Assembly (NCBI GenBank): GCA_028293725.1
Contig: JAQGOE010000245.1
Coordinates: 1-11,234, forward strand
DNA length: 11,234 nt
Reading direction: 5' to 3'
From: Gammaproteobacteria bacterium
GTDB lineage: Bacteria; Pseudomonadota; Gammaproteobacteria; Steroidobacterales; Steroidobacteraceae
A program made the position numbers and the translations under genes. The notes below the pieces were generated by a model. The model saw only the letters and a list, made by a program, of their open reading frames with translations. It ran no database searches and was not told the origin of the DNA. This document shows positions 1 to 6,703 of the stretch, in pieces. Positions within the stretch are counted from its first letter, which is position 1. Each line of letters begins with the position of its first letter.

Positions 1-13
1 GGGACGGCGCCGA

Positions 14-739
14 CTAATCCCGCAGTCGCGCTCGCAGTCGCGCGATGTGTTCCTGAGATAAGCCGATTTCCTCCAGGTAAGCCCGGGCGCCGCCGAACTT
101 CTCGAGATAGGCGAGCATGTTGTGAACGCCGGCCTCAGGGCATTGTACGGCGTCGATGATCGCGGCCGGCTCCGCGTCGGCATAACGCTGCAGATACGCA
201 TCGCGGAGATTCTCAGTGCTCGCCGCGTAGTCGTAGGCAATCGCTTCGGGTACGACGTCCGCCACAGCTAGCATCAGCGCCGCGATGACTCCCGTGCGGT
301 CCTTGCCGGCCACACAATGAAACAACAACGGGCCGGGAGACGCGGTGGCGATCACCTCCAACACCTCTTTGAGCTCCTCGCGCACCTGCTCGAGCATGGA
401 GCGATTCCAAAGCTCCTTCGCCGAGTTGTCCGCTCGTCGCCGCCGCCATTCCTCCTGCGTGCGAGTGAGGAGGGAGATCTGCTCATAGCGGATGTGTTTC
501 AGAACGCGGGTGATGGGGGTAGGGCTGTCGGCCACTTCGTCGGGCCAGCGCAGGTCGACCACCGTCTCCACCCCAAACTTCGCGAACGCCTGCAGTCCGG
601 CCAGGGTGAGTTGTGCCAGGTCGTCGGAGCGTAGCAGGGAGCGCCAGCGGGTCTTCGAGCCGTCGACGGTGGGATAGCCGCCGAGGTCACGCGCATTGAG
701 CAGGGAGGGGAAGTCGAGGAGTCGTTTGGCGTCGTGCAT
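14..739 (-). CDS. Protein tyrosine phosphatase (Y_phosphatase3 / atypical DSP type)
   Basis: The 241-residue product carries the cysteine-phosphatase P-loop HCVAGKDRTG at residues 141-150, with nucleophile Cys142 and phosphate-binding Arg148. It also has the family's N-terminal NARDLGGY motif (residues 15-22) and a VVDLRWPDE segment (60-68) ahead of the P-loop. The Lys-Asp pair inside the loop is typical of bacterial phosphatases that act on phosphotyrosine or phosphoinositides (family knowledge); the actual substrate cannot be told. No signal peptide is visible, so it is probably cytoplasmic. The frame stays open upstream to 901, but the extra 54 residues are low-complexity and would cross the whole divergent promoter region of the next gene. 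The ATG at 737-739, just before the conserved domain, is therefore preferred; it has no obvious SD. The gene is divergent from the flavin reductase gene. Confidence 0.9.
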   Translation of the reverse strand: MHDAKRLLDFPSLLNARDLGGYPTVDGSKTRWRSLLRSDDLAQLTLAGLQAFAKFGVETVVDLRWPDEVADSPTPITRVLKHIRYEQISLLTRTQEEWRRRRADNSAKELWNRSMLEQVREELKEVLEVIATASPGPLLFHCVAGKDRTGVIAALMLAVADVVPEAIAYDYAASTENLRDAYLQRYADAEPAAIIDAVQCPEAGVHNMLAYLEKFGGARAYLEEIGLSQEHIARLRARLRD

Positions 740-888
740 TTTGTCGCAGTTTACTTGAATCGGCCGGGCTTGCGCCGGAGAGGCGCCCGGGCATGGAAGG
801 TTGAGTCCGGCAAGGCGGAGGCCGGGGAAGGCGAGTGCAACGGGCACGGTGAGTGCTGAATCGAGTGAGTGCCATGAGGCGGGCTCGC

Positions 889-894
889 AGGAGG
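889..894 (+). promoter_or_regulatory. Ribosome binding site that fixes the flavin reductase start
   Basis: A perfect AGGAGG lies six bases before the ATG at 901. It decides that start against the in-frame ATG at 853. Confidence 0.85.
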
Positions 895-900
895 ATTCCA

Positions 901-1437
901 ATGACTTACGAAGTCGCCGATTTCATGCAAACGATCTCCACCGGCGTGTATGTCGTGGGCGTGTCCGACGGACGCAGGACGAATGCGTTCACGGCCTCGT
1001 CGGTGGTCCCGGTGTCGTTCAAGCCTGTGATGGTCGCCGTCGCCGTGGGAAACGAGCACGCCTCACGACCCGTGCTGCACAGCGGAAGGGCTTTCACAAT
1101 CAGCGTGCTGAAACGTAGCCAGGTGGATCTCGCGAGTCACTTCGGCACCGTGTCCGGGCGTAACGCGAATAAGCTTGCGGAGGTGCGTTGGCGTCCGGGC
1201 TTGAGTGGGGCCCCGATTCTCGTCGACGCGCTGGCGTTCGTTGAGTGCGAGTTGGCCTCCCTGGTGTCGGCCGGCGATCATGAGCTGGTCCTCGGACGGG
1301 TGATCGATGGCGGGGTTCTGGCCACCGGGGAGCCGCTTCTTTACCGGGATACCCGCAATCTCGATGGGGCCCGGGAGCTCTACCCGCCGCAGATGGCGGA
1401 CGCGGTTCGTGCGCACCCGTTCACAGTTCGCTGTTGA
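901..1437 (+). CDS. Flavin reductase-like FMN-binding split-barrel protein
   Basis: The 178-residue product resembles the flavin reductase domain family (split-barrel flavoproteins that reduce FMN/FAD with NAD(P)H or act as partners of flavin monooxygenases). Visible family features are TGVYVVG (residues 14-20), the FMN-contacting NAFTASSVVPVS stretch (28-39), the PVMVAVAVGNE strand (42-52), the FTISVL strand (65-70) with the ASHFG segment after it (78-82), and the C-terminal DHELVLGRVIDG strand (126-137). The ATG at 901 is chosen because a perfect AGGAGG lies six bases upstream (889-894). An in-frame start at 853 has no such site. No partner monooxygenase gene is adjacent, so the electron acceptor is unknown. 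The iron oxygenase downstream (1584) would not need a flavin reductase of this type. Confidence 0.9.
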   Translation: MTYEVADFMQTISTGVYVVGVSDGRRTNAFTASSVVPVSFKPVMVAVAVGNEHASRPVLHSGRAFTISVLKRSQVDLASHFGTVSGRNANKLAEVRWRPGLSGAPILVDALAFVECELASLVSAGDHELVLGRVIDGGVLATGEPLLYRDTRNLDGARELYPPQMADAVRAHPFTVRC

Positions 1438-1566
1438 TGCGGCGCAGTGGACGGGCCGCTGGTATACCGTCCCTCCTAAGTGATGCATACGCATAGCGCT
1501 AAAGGTCATTTGCCTGCGGGGCAAGAATCATGCGTAATAGGGCCCGTAGTTACCTTGCGTACATCC

Positions 1567-1574
1567 AGGAGGAG
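1567..1574 (+). promoter_or_regulatory. Ribosome binding site of the IPNS-like dioxygenase gene
   Basis: AGGAGGAG lies nine bases before the ATG at 1584. It supports that start over the in-frame ATG at 1530, which has no SD. Confidence 0.8.
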
Positions 1575-1583
1575 CGCGCGAGC

Positions 1584-2474
1584 ATGATCACCTTCCTCGA
1601 CCCGCCGCGGTTGCCGACGATCGATCTGTCGCTGTTTGATATCGGCGACCCCTGGCGAGATCACGTTGCAGCCCAGGTCGACTGGGCCGCCAGCACATTC
1701 GGCCTGTTCCAGATCCTGGGTCACGGTGTCGATCCCATTCTGATCGATACTTTGCTCGACCTGGGTGGCAAGTACATTGCCTTGGAAGAGCGCGCCCACG
1801 GTCACGGCGCGGAGCACTTGGTGGATCTACCCGGTTTTCATGACACGGTGGGGGAATACACCACGACCATGACGGGTCTGGGTCACAAGCTCATGACAGC
1901 CATGGCGCGCGGGTTGCGTTTGGACGACAGCTTTTTTGTCGACCGCTACAGCGGTAATCCGGTAACGTCGTTGCGGATTCGCGAGTACCCGGTGGGCCGT
2001 ACCAGGCTGGCTGGCATATCGACGCCGGCTGTACCGGCGCTCCGGACCAAGCTGACCGGTATCCCTGCGGGTGGCGTACCGACGGCCGGCGCACCGGCGA
2101 CCAGCACTCGGGTGGATGCAGCGGCGGATCGCGGACTTCTCACGATCGTGAAGCTGGGTGAATCGGAAGACCAGCAGGTGTTTTTCGACGGTCAGTGGAT
2201 TGATGTTCCGGCACTGCCCACTGCGCTGTTGTGCTACGTCGGGCCGGTGTTGGAGCGACTCACTCAGGGACACTACGTGTCGGCCGCGCATCGGCTGAGT
2301 TCGGGGGATGCACGCAGCCGCCCGTCACTTTCCTTCGAATTCGAGCCGGCGTCGGATGCGGTGCTTGCGCCGGTCGCGGGTGTTCGGCCGCGGTCGGGCG
2401 GTTGGGAAGCGCGGCCTATAGCCGCTATGCCTTGGCGGCCCGCTGCTGACTCATCGCGACACCGCCCAGGATGA
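1584..2474 (+). CDS. Divergent isopenicillin N synthase-family Fe(II)/2OG dioxygenase, iron site incomplete
   Basis: The 296-residue product has the IPNS-family layout. The N-terminal domain contains LPTIDLSLF (residues 10-18) and TFGLFQILGHGVD (38-50). A helical middle part (LPGFHDTVGEY onward) leads to SLRIREYP (129-136). The jelly-roll core has GLLTI (184-188), DGQWIDVPALPTALLCYVG (202-220), the distal His236 in AAHR, and the 2OG-binding Arg246/Ser248 pair. The HTDxG iron motif reads A180-A-D182-R-G, so the first His ligand is missing while the Asp remains. A low-complexity insert of about 35 residues with a 15-residue period (142-171) precedes it. The loop before LPGF appears shorter than usual for the family. 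The last 17 codons lie in the overlap with the convergent exporter gene. It could be a decaying gene or a protein with altered metal use; no oxygenase activity should be assumed. Confidence 0.75.
   Translation: MITFLDPPRLPTIDLSLFDIGDPWRDHVAAQVDWAASTFGLFQILGHGVDPILIDTLLDLGGKYIALEERAHGHGAEHLVDLPGFHDTVGEYTTTMTGLGHKLMTAMARGLRLDDSFFVDRYSGNPVTSLRIREYPVGRTRLAGISTPAVPALRTKLTGIPAGGVPTAGAPATSTRVDAAADRGLLTIVKLGESEDQQVFFDGQWIDVPALPTALLCYVGPVLERLTQGHYVSAAHRLSSGDARSRPSLSFEFEPASDAVLAPVAGVRPRSGGWEARPIAAMPWRPAADSSRHRPG
2007..2096 (+). repeat. Degenerate 45-nt (15-codon) tandem repeat inside the dioxygenase gene
   Basis: Units at 2007-2051 and 2052-2096 encode a shared pattern L-x-G-I-x4-V-P. By hand count 24 of 45 bases match (about 53%), so it is clearer in protein than in DNA. 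It sits between the conserved strand ending REYP and the damaged iron motif. The GC-rich Pro/Gly/Ala composition suggests a flexible loop. Confidence 0.4.
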
Positions 2475-3360
2475 GTGCGGCCGACGCGGCCATTGACAGT
2501 GTAGGTGCCTCCCCTAAGGCGAGCCACGCCCAGATGACACCAAACAGCGGTACGAGGTAGGTCACCGTGGCGGCAAGTGGCCCGCCTATCCGGAGAATGA
2601 GTCGGTAGTAGACGGCAAAGGCGATGCCTGTACACAGCACGCCGAGCAGTATCGCGCTCACCCACGACATCACCGGGATCGTGTGGCTGGGCCACGTGTA
2701 GATTGCTAGCGGTGATACCAACAGGCTGGCGGTGGTCAGGGTTGCAGCCGCAATCGCACTGGCAGGAATGCCTTTGAGATGGCGCCGGATGACGTTCACA
2801 CCGATGCCGTACAAAAATGCGGCCGTCGTGCCGGCAAGCGCCGCAGGGGCGACACTCGCGCCGGCGGTTTTTCCGCTCGCGAGCACCACGACTCCAACAA
2901 AACCCGCGAGTAATCCTACAGCTCGCAGGGTTCCAATTTTCTCGCCGTAGAATATGAACGCGATGAGGGCGGCAAACATGACCGCCATGGAATTGGTAAT
3001 GGCGCCGATGCCGGCCGGCGCACGCTCGGCGCCCCAGGCAAACAAAATAAAGGGAATGGCCGAGTTGATGGCTGAGATCCAGGTGAGATGCAGCCACAGG
3101 GTAGGCGTGAACTGGGAGCGCGCGCGCCACAGGAACGGCAGTAACACAACGGCGCCCAATGCCAGGCGTACCTCCACGAGAGCGAACGGGCCGAAATCGG
3201 CGGCCGCAACACGCATGAATAGAAATGATCCGCCCCAGATGGCGCCGAGTAGCGTCAACTCGATGGGTGTCAGCCATCGTGCCGTATGCGTCGCCGCCGT
3301 GGGCGCGGACGCGGGCGTAAGGGTTACCGGACGCGCCGTAGTGACTTCAGACAAAGACAT
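2425..3360 (-). CDS. DMT-superfamily (EamA) transporter
   Basis: This 311-residue integral membrane protein has about ten hydrophobic helices arranged as two EamA repeats. The first repeat starts near residue 34 (ELTLLGAIWGGSFLFMRVAA), and the first half includes RLALGAVVLLPFLW (65-78), NSMAVMFAALIAFIFYGEK (123-141) and the following GLLAGFVGVVVL (149-160). The second half ends with TYLVPLFGVIWAWLALGE (267-284) and a short charged tail. The Pro-rich helix followed by a GE pair near the end of each half is typical of the family. Members are inner-membrane drug/metabolite exporters; the substrate cannot be predicted. The ATG at 3360 has an AGGAG-type SD at 3372-3376 on this strand, 11 bases upstream. 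The 3' end overlaps the convergent dioxygenase gene by 50 nt. Confidence 0.92.
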   Translation of the reverse strand: MSLSEVTTARPVTLTPASAPTAATHTARWLTPIELTLLGAIWGGSFLFMRVAAADFGPFALVEVRLALGAVVLLPFLWRARSQFTPTLWLHLTWISAINSAIPFILFAWGAERAPAGIGAITNSMAVMFAALIAFIFYGEKIGTLRAVGLLAGFVGVVVLASGKTAGASVAPAALAGTTAAFLYGIGVNVIRRHLKGIPASAIAAATLTTASLLVSPLAIYTWPSHTIPVMSWVSAILLGVLCTGIAFAVYYRLILRIGGPLAATVTYLVPLFGVIWAWLALGEAPTLSMAASAALILGGVAMSQQRAAKA

Positions 3361-3415
3361 TTAGAACCAGGCTCCTAGGCTTTACGGCGCGGCGACATTC
3401 TCCCTCGTTGTAGAC

Positions 3416-3443
3416 AATTGGCAAGGGCATGCTCGCGCCAATT
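3416..3443. promoter_or_regulatory. Inverted repeat in a divergent promoter region, possible operator
   Basis: AATTGGC (3416-3422) and GCCAATT (3437-3443) form perfect 7-bp arms around a 14-nt spacer, with arm centres 21 bp (two helical turns) apart. It lies between the divergent EamA and methyltransferase genes and has no T-run, so it looks more like a dimeric regulator site than a terminator. The regulator is unknown. Confidence 0.35.
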
Positions 3444-3532
3444 TACGTTGAAATCCGGCCACCGCGACCTTGGTGCTGCTGACCAGCATAGTTGTGTGGG
3501 GGCCGGATGCCACCCGATTCGTGCCATTGAGT

Positions 3533-3538
3533 CATAAT
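3533..3538 (+). promoter_or_regulatory. Candidate -10 element for the methyltransferase gene
   Basis: CATAAT (5 of 6 to TATAAT) ends only eight bases before the ATG at 3547, and no SD is visible in between. Transcription would start at or next to the start codon, giving a leaderless message. No good -35 box is present at the normal distance. Confidence 0.35.
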
Positions 3539-3546
3539 GTGAACCT

Positions 3547-4305
3547 ATGCTGAACTCCACCGAGCGTTTTTCGAGTCGGGTCGAGAATTACATCAAGTAT
3601 CGTCCCAGTTATCCGCCTGCGGTGCTGGAGTTGCTCAGTGTGAGGTGCGGGCTCGCCGCAACTTCCGCTGTCGCTGATATCGGTTCGGGCACCGGTATTC
3701 TGACCGAGTTGCTGCTCGAGACGGGCGCCGAGGTTTTTGCGGTCGAGCCGAATCGCGAGATGCGCGCGGCGGCCGAGCGGCTTTTGAGTGACTACGGACG
3801 GTTTCGTAGCGTCCCGGGCACTGCTGAAGCAACGACGTTGCCCGATGCGTGTGTTGATCTCATTACCGCCAGCCAGGCGTTCCACTGGTTCGATGTCCAG
3901 AAGTCACGGAGCGAGTTGGCGCGCGTTCTGCGGCCGCGGGGTTGGGTCGCACTCATCTGGAACGAGAGGCCGCTCGAGGCGGTGCCGTTGCTGGACGAAT
4001 ATGACGCGTTGTTGCGGCGTCATGCACCCGAATATGACCGGGTGCGGGACATGAGGGCCGACGAGATGAAAATGCGCGAGTTCTTCGGCCGGCGCCCCGA
4101 GGTTACGGTGTTTCCGAACCGGCAGAGCTTCGATTACGCGGGATTCGAGGGGCGGCTCATGTCGTCGTCGTACGCCCCCGAAAGCGGCGATCCCCAGCAC
4201 GAGCCCATGATCGCCGGTCTGCGCAGCCTGTTCGAGCGGCACAACCGCGCGGGGAAGGTGCTTTTTCCTTATCGCACGCTCGTTTATTTCGGGCGGATGG
4301 ATTAG
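3547..4305 (+). CDS. Class I SAM-dependent methyltransferase (Methyltransf_11 type)
   Basis: The 252-residue product shows the Rossmann-type motif I ADIGSGTG (residues 43-50) for S-adenosylmethionine, and the acidic ribose-binding residue at the end of strand 2 (AVEPN, Glu67). It also has motif II/III-like segments ATTLPDACVDLITASQAFHWF (95-115) and LARVLRPRGWVALIWNE (124-140). The N-terminus with FSSRVENYIKYRPSYP (8-23) is typical of a bacterial family of small-molecule methyltransferases of uncertain substrate. The acceptor cannot be deduced. The start is well placed for the family but has no SD; a -10-like CATAAT just upstream suggests leaderless translation. It is divergent from the EamA exporter and 73 nt upstream of the hydrolase gene. 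Confidence 0.92.
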   Translation: MLNSTERFSSRVENYIKYRPSYPPAVLELLSVRCGLAATSAVADIGSGTGILTELLLETGAEVFAVEPNREMRAAAERLLSDYGRFRSVPGTAEATTLPDACVDLITASQAFHWFDVQKSRSELARVLRPRGWVALIWNERPLEAVPLLDEYDALLRRHAPEYDRVRDMRADEMKMREFFGRRPEVTVFPNRQSFDYAGFEGRLMSSSYAPESGDPQHEPMIAGLRSLFERHNRAGKVLFPYRTLVYFGRMD

Positions 4306-4378
4306 GAGCACCGCCACGCCGCTCCGCGGCAGGGCCACGCTATCATAGGCGGGCCAGGTCCATCGGGAGCCTATAACG

Positions 4379-5389
4379 GTGAAGAATCCCCGCGGGCGCG
4401 AGTATGCCCGCCACAGGTACGCCTGCCGGTCGCTCGAACGGCTCGTTTCGGTCGCTTTGCTGGCGCTCCTGGCCGCGCGGGTGGCCGCGGTGGGCGCGGC
4501 GCCGTTACCCCCACCGGTGGATGCGGCTATTACCACCGACCCGGCGCGGGACGCGGCCCATCCGGCCGCGATGTATCAACTTGCGATACCCAGTCACGAT
4601 GCGGTGATGTTCGGGGTTTTCTATCGTGCGGCCGGCGCTGACCCGCATCCCACGGTGCTGTTTTTGCACGGGTTACCGGGTTTCGAGCAGAACGGCGACC
4701 TGGCGCAGACCCTGCGGCGCGCAGGCTGGAACGTGTTGATTTTTCACTATCGTGGTGCCTGGGGCAGTGGCGGCACATTTTCTTTCAGTAACTGTATCGA
4801 TGACGTGCATGTGGCGCTGGAGTACCTGCGGACGCCCGAGAACGTCGCGAAGCTCGGGGTCGATCCGCGCCGGCTCGCCTTGATCGGGAACAGTATGGGC
4901 GGCTTTCTGGCGGGAATCGGCGCGCAACGCGATGATGCGGTGTTGGGTGCGGCCCTGATTTCCGCTTGGAATCCGGGCGTGTTTGCGACTCGCCCCTCGC
5001 CGCAGCTCGATACGCAGCAGTTGGAGGAGTTCCGTGGCGATGTGGGGCCGCTCAGCGGTACGACTCCCGAGGCGCTGCTGGATGAGGCGAAGAAGAACGC
5101 CGCCGCATGGGACTTGGTGTCGCACGCTAATTTGTGGGGCTCGCGGCCGGTGTTGGTGGTGGAGTCAGACGACTTTCTGCACACCGATGATGTTGCGATC
5201 GCGAGCGCGGTGCGCAAGGTGCCTTCGGGGCAGATTACAGAAGTGCAGATGCCAACCGATCACGGCTACTCGGATCACCGTATCGCGCTGGCGGCAACGC
5301 TGCTGGGTTGGCTGAAACAACTCGAGCCGTCGCGGTTACCGCGGCATTCAGATCGCGTGCGGCAGAGTGGGCCGGGCGACATCCGCTGA
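4379..5389 (+). CDS. Exported alpha/beta hydrolase
   Basis: The 336-residue product has a long basic N-region followed by a hydrophobic core, RLVSVALLALLAARVAAVGAA (residues 21-41). This is consistent with a Sec signal peptide cut after about residue 40, placing it in the periplasm. The fold is shown by the oxyanion HGLPG (97-101), the nucleophile elbow GNSMGG (170-175, Ser172), the likely acid Asp264 or Asp265 in VVESDDF, and the catalytic His in DHGYSDHR (His295 or His300). The FHYRGAWGSGG segment (122-132) matches dienelactone-hydrolase or S9-like members. It should be a serine esterase or peptidase-like enzyme of unknown substrate. The start is GTG at 4379 with GGGAG nine bases upstream. 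Its stop codon lies one base from the stop of the convergent HAD gene. Confidence 0.88.
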   Translation: MKNPRGREYARHRYACRSLERLVSVALLALLAARVAAVGAAPLPPPVDAAITTDPARDAAHPAAMYQLAIPSHDAVMFGVFYRAAGADPHPTVLFLHGLPGFEQNGDLAQTLRRAGWNVLIFHYRGAWGSGGTFSFSNCIDDVHVALEYLRTPENVAKLGVDPRRLALIGNSMGGFLAGIGAQRDDAVLGAALISAWNPGVFATRPSPQLDTQQLEEFRGDVGPLSGTTPEALLDEAKKNAAAWDLVSHANLWGSRPVLVVESDDFLHTDDVAIASAVRKVPSGQITEVQMPTDHGYSDHRIALAATLLGWLKQLEPSRLPRHSDRVRQSGPGDIR

Positions 5390-5390
5390 G

Positions 5391-6044
5391 TTAGGCGTGT
5401 AGCAGGGTGGCTAACTCGCGGAAGTGATCGAGTGTGGCGACGCTCGATATTCCATCTATCGGGCCGCGGTGATACCCGTATGTCATGAGCACGAAGGGGA
5501 CGTTAGCGGCGTGTGCGGTCGCGGCGTCTACCTCGCTATCACCGACCATGAGCGTCGCTGCCGGAGGTGTGCCAAAGCTGTTCAAGACCTCCAGCAGAGC
5601 GCGGGAATCTGGTTTGCGGAAGGGCAGCGTGTCGCCGGCGACGACGCGTACAAAGAATCGCTCGATGTCGAGGCGCTTCAGGATCATTTCCGTCAGGCGC
5701 GTCGGCTTGTTCGTGCAGATCGTCAGTGTCAGGCCGAACGCCTGCAGGCGCTCGAGCGTTTCGGGCACGCCCGGAAATGTGCGGGTGAACGCGGTTGGGT
5801 CGGCCTCGTAGTGCTCGAGAAATTGCGCTAGGGCCTTGCTCGGGTCGGCGGACACACACTGGCGTGCGGCCAGCGCGCGGGCGATCAGGGCGGAGGCGCC
5901 GTCGCCGACCATCGTTCTGATTTCGGCGAGCGCGAGCGGGGGACACCCCAGATCCGCCAGCATGAGGTTCACCGCGCGATGCATGTCCGGGGCGCTGTCG
6001 ATCAGCGTGCCGTCAAGATCGAAAACCACGAGGGCGGGTTGCAC
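5391..6044 (-). CDS. gph: HAD-family phosphatase, phosphoglycolate phosphatase-like
   Basis: The 217-residue product contains all four HAD motifs. These are FDLDGT (residues 8-13; nucleophile Asp9, acid/base Asp11), the motif II Thr111 in CTNKP, Lys144 in RKPDS, and the acidic motif IV GDSEVD (168-173). The small helical cap between residues about 15 and 85, together with VGDGASALI (46-54), is typical of the Gph branch, which removes phosphate from 2-phosphoglycolate produced in DNA repair. Other small phosphate esters are possible substrates. The start is taken as GTG (6042-6044), just before the first motif, with GAGGAG on this strand (6055-6060) ten bases upstream. The frame stays open further upstream, but that extension shows no conserved domain and runs through the opposite MaoC gene. 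Confidence 0.88.
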   Translation of the reverse strand: MQPALVVFDLDGTLIDSAPDMHRAVNLMLADLGCPPLALAEIRTMVGDGASALIARALAARQCVSADPSKALAQFLEHYEADPTAFTRTFPGVPETLERLQAFGLTLTICTNKPTRLTEMILKRLDIERFFVRVVAGDTLPFRKPDSRALLEVLNSFGTPPAATLMVGDSEVDAATAHAANVPFVLMTYGYHRGPIDGISSVATLDHFRELATLLHA

Positions 6045-6152
6045 TAAAACGGGTCTCCTCAAAAGAGCCAGAACACGAGGGGAGGTATGGGGGTCGCGGA
6101 GCGCGAATTCTATGGTGATACAGTGTCGCACTGCCACGAGCTTTCTGTTGTC

Positions 6153-6593
6153 ATGAAATTTGCCGAGTTCCAGCCGGGTATGGTTTTCACTGCCGGGCGC
6201 CGCGCCGTGACGGCCGAGGAGATCGTGGAGTTCGCACGCCGCTACGATCCCCAATGGTTTCATACGGATCCGGTACGAGCGGCGGCCAGTCGCTGGCAGG
6301 GTCTCATCGCCAGTGGCTGGCTGACTTGTTCGATCGCCATGGAACTGCTGGTGACTCATGTGCTCGCGGATTCCGAGTCGATCGGCTCGCCGGGGCTCGA
6401 GCAGGTGAAATGGCCCCATCCGCTACGGCCGGGCGAGGAGGTGGAGTTGCGCGTGGAAGTTCTCCAGACCCGAGTTTCGAGTTCTGGAAAGGTCGGCATC
6501 GTGCGGTGGCGGTGGATTCTCACGACGCTGACGGGGGTCCAGGTGCTGGATGTCATCGGCACGAGCCTGTTCGAGGTGGCGGCGGCCGCCTAG
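6153..6593 (+). CDS. MaoC-like hot-dog dehydratase/hydratase
   Basis: The 146-residue product has the MaoC signature FARRYDPQWFHTDP (residues 27-40), with the catalytic pair Asp32 and His37 of (R)-specific enoyl-CoA hydratases. It is followed by the hot-dog helix segment WQGLIASGWLT (48-58), and by strands ending in the core helix-proximal KWPHPLRPGEEVELRVEVL (86-104). Family members hydrate enoyl-thioesters; the acyl substrate is unknown. Start choice is uncertain. ATG 6153 matches the usual family N-terminus (MKFAEFQPG) but has no strong SD. ATG 6087, in frame and 22 codons upstream, has GAGG-type bases (6077-6085) before it. The 108-nt stretch from 6045 separates it from the divergent HAD gene. 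No acyl-CoA genes lie nearby to indicate a pathway. Confidence 0.85.
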   Translation: MKFAEFQPGMVFTAGRRAVTAEEIVEFARRYDPQWFHTDPVRAAASRWQGLIASGWLTCSIAMELLVTHVLADSESIGSPGLEQVKWPHPLRPGEEVELRVEVLQTRVSSSGKVGIVRWRWILTTLTGVQVLDVIGTSLFEVAAAA

Positions 6594-6614
6594 ACCAGGA
6601 GCGGCGGATTTTTT
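6586..6614 (+). terminator. Possible weak intrinsic terminator after the MaoC gene
   Basis: CCGCC (6586-6590) can pair with GGCGG (6603-6607) around a 12-nt loop, followed by six T residues (6609-6614). The stem has only five base pairs and overlaps the end of the coding region, so termination may be partial. Confidence 0.35.
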
Positions 6615-6632
6615 GCCCCGCGCTTCGGTGGC

Positions 6633-6662
6633 TTGCGTGGGTATTATTATCGTGCCAATAAT
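6633..6662 (+). promoter_or_regulatory. Candidate promoter of the amine-binding protein / oxygenase operon
   Basis: TTGCGT (6633-6638) and AATAAT (6657-6662) are separated by 18 nt and resemble sigma70 -35 and -10 boxes. They would place the transcript start about 35 nt before the ATG at 6704. The -10 box is embedded in one arm of the palindrome at 6642-6663. Confidence 0.35.
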
Positions 6663-6663
6663 A
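6642..6663. promoter_or_regulatory. AT-rich palindrome overlapping the candidate promoter
   Basis: TATTATT (6642-6648) and AATAATA (6657-6663) are perfect 7-bp inverted arms with an 8-nt spacer, in an otherwise strongly GC-rich region. Its overlap with the proposed -10 box is what a repressor operator would look like. There is no G/C stem or T-run, so a terminator is unlikely. Confidence 0.4.
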
Positions 6664-6703
6664 TCCGACGCCGGGCTGCGCGCAAACACTTCGGGCGAGT
6701 TCC

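Noticed and set aside
740..901. N-terminal extension of the tyrosine phosphatase to a start at 901
   Set aside because: The extra 54 residues are low-complexity and would overlap the divergent flavin reductase start and its SD. The internal ATG at 737-739 precedes the conserved domain directly.
1510..1524. Hairpin TTGCC-TGCGG-GGCAA between the flavin reductase and dioxygenase genes
   Set aside because: The stem is only 5 bp with no T-run, and its position gives no clear function; it is likely chance in GC-rich DNA.
2097..2140. A compensated frameshift hiding a normal HTD motif in the dioxygenase
   Set aside because: The other two forward frames in this stretch give no His-x-Asp-x-Gly pattern followed by the conserved GLLTI strand.
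2273..3277. A 334-codon open frame on the minus strand, longer than the exporter frame it covers
   Set aside because: It is rich in Arg, Cys and His with no domain pattern, while the frame at 2425-3360 gives a clear EamA membrane protein. It is a shadow of that gene.
4318..4330. Hairpin GCCGC-TCC-GCGGC after the methyltransferase gene
   Set aside because: No T-tract follows and the stem is short, so it is not a convincing terminator.
6045..6419. Long upstream extension of the HAD phosphatase frame
   Set aside because: The extension shows no domain and lies antisense to the MaoC gene, while a GTG with GAGGAG sits just before motif I.
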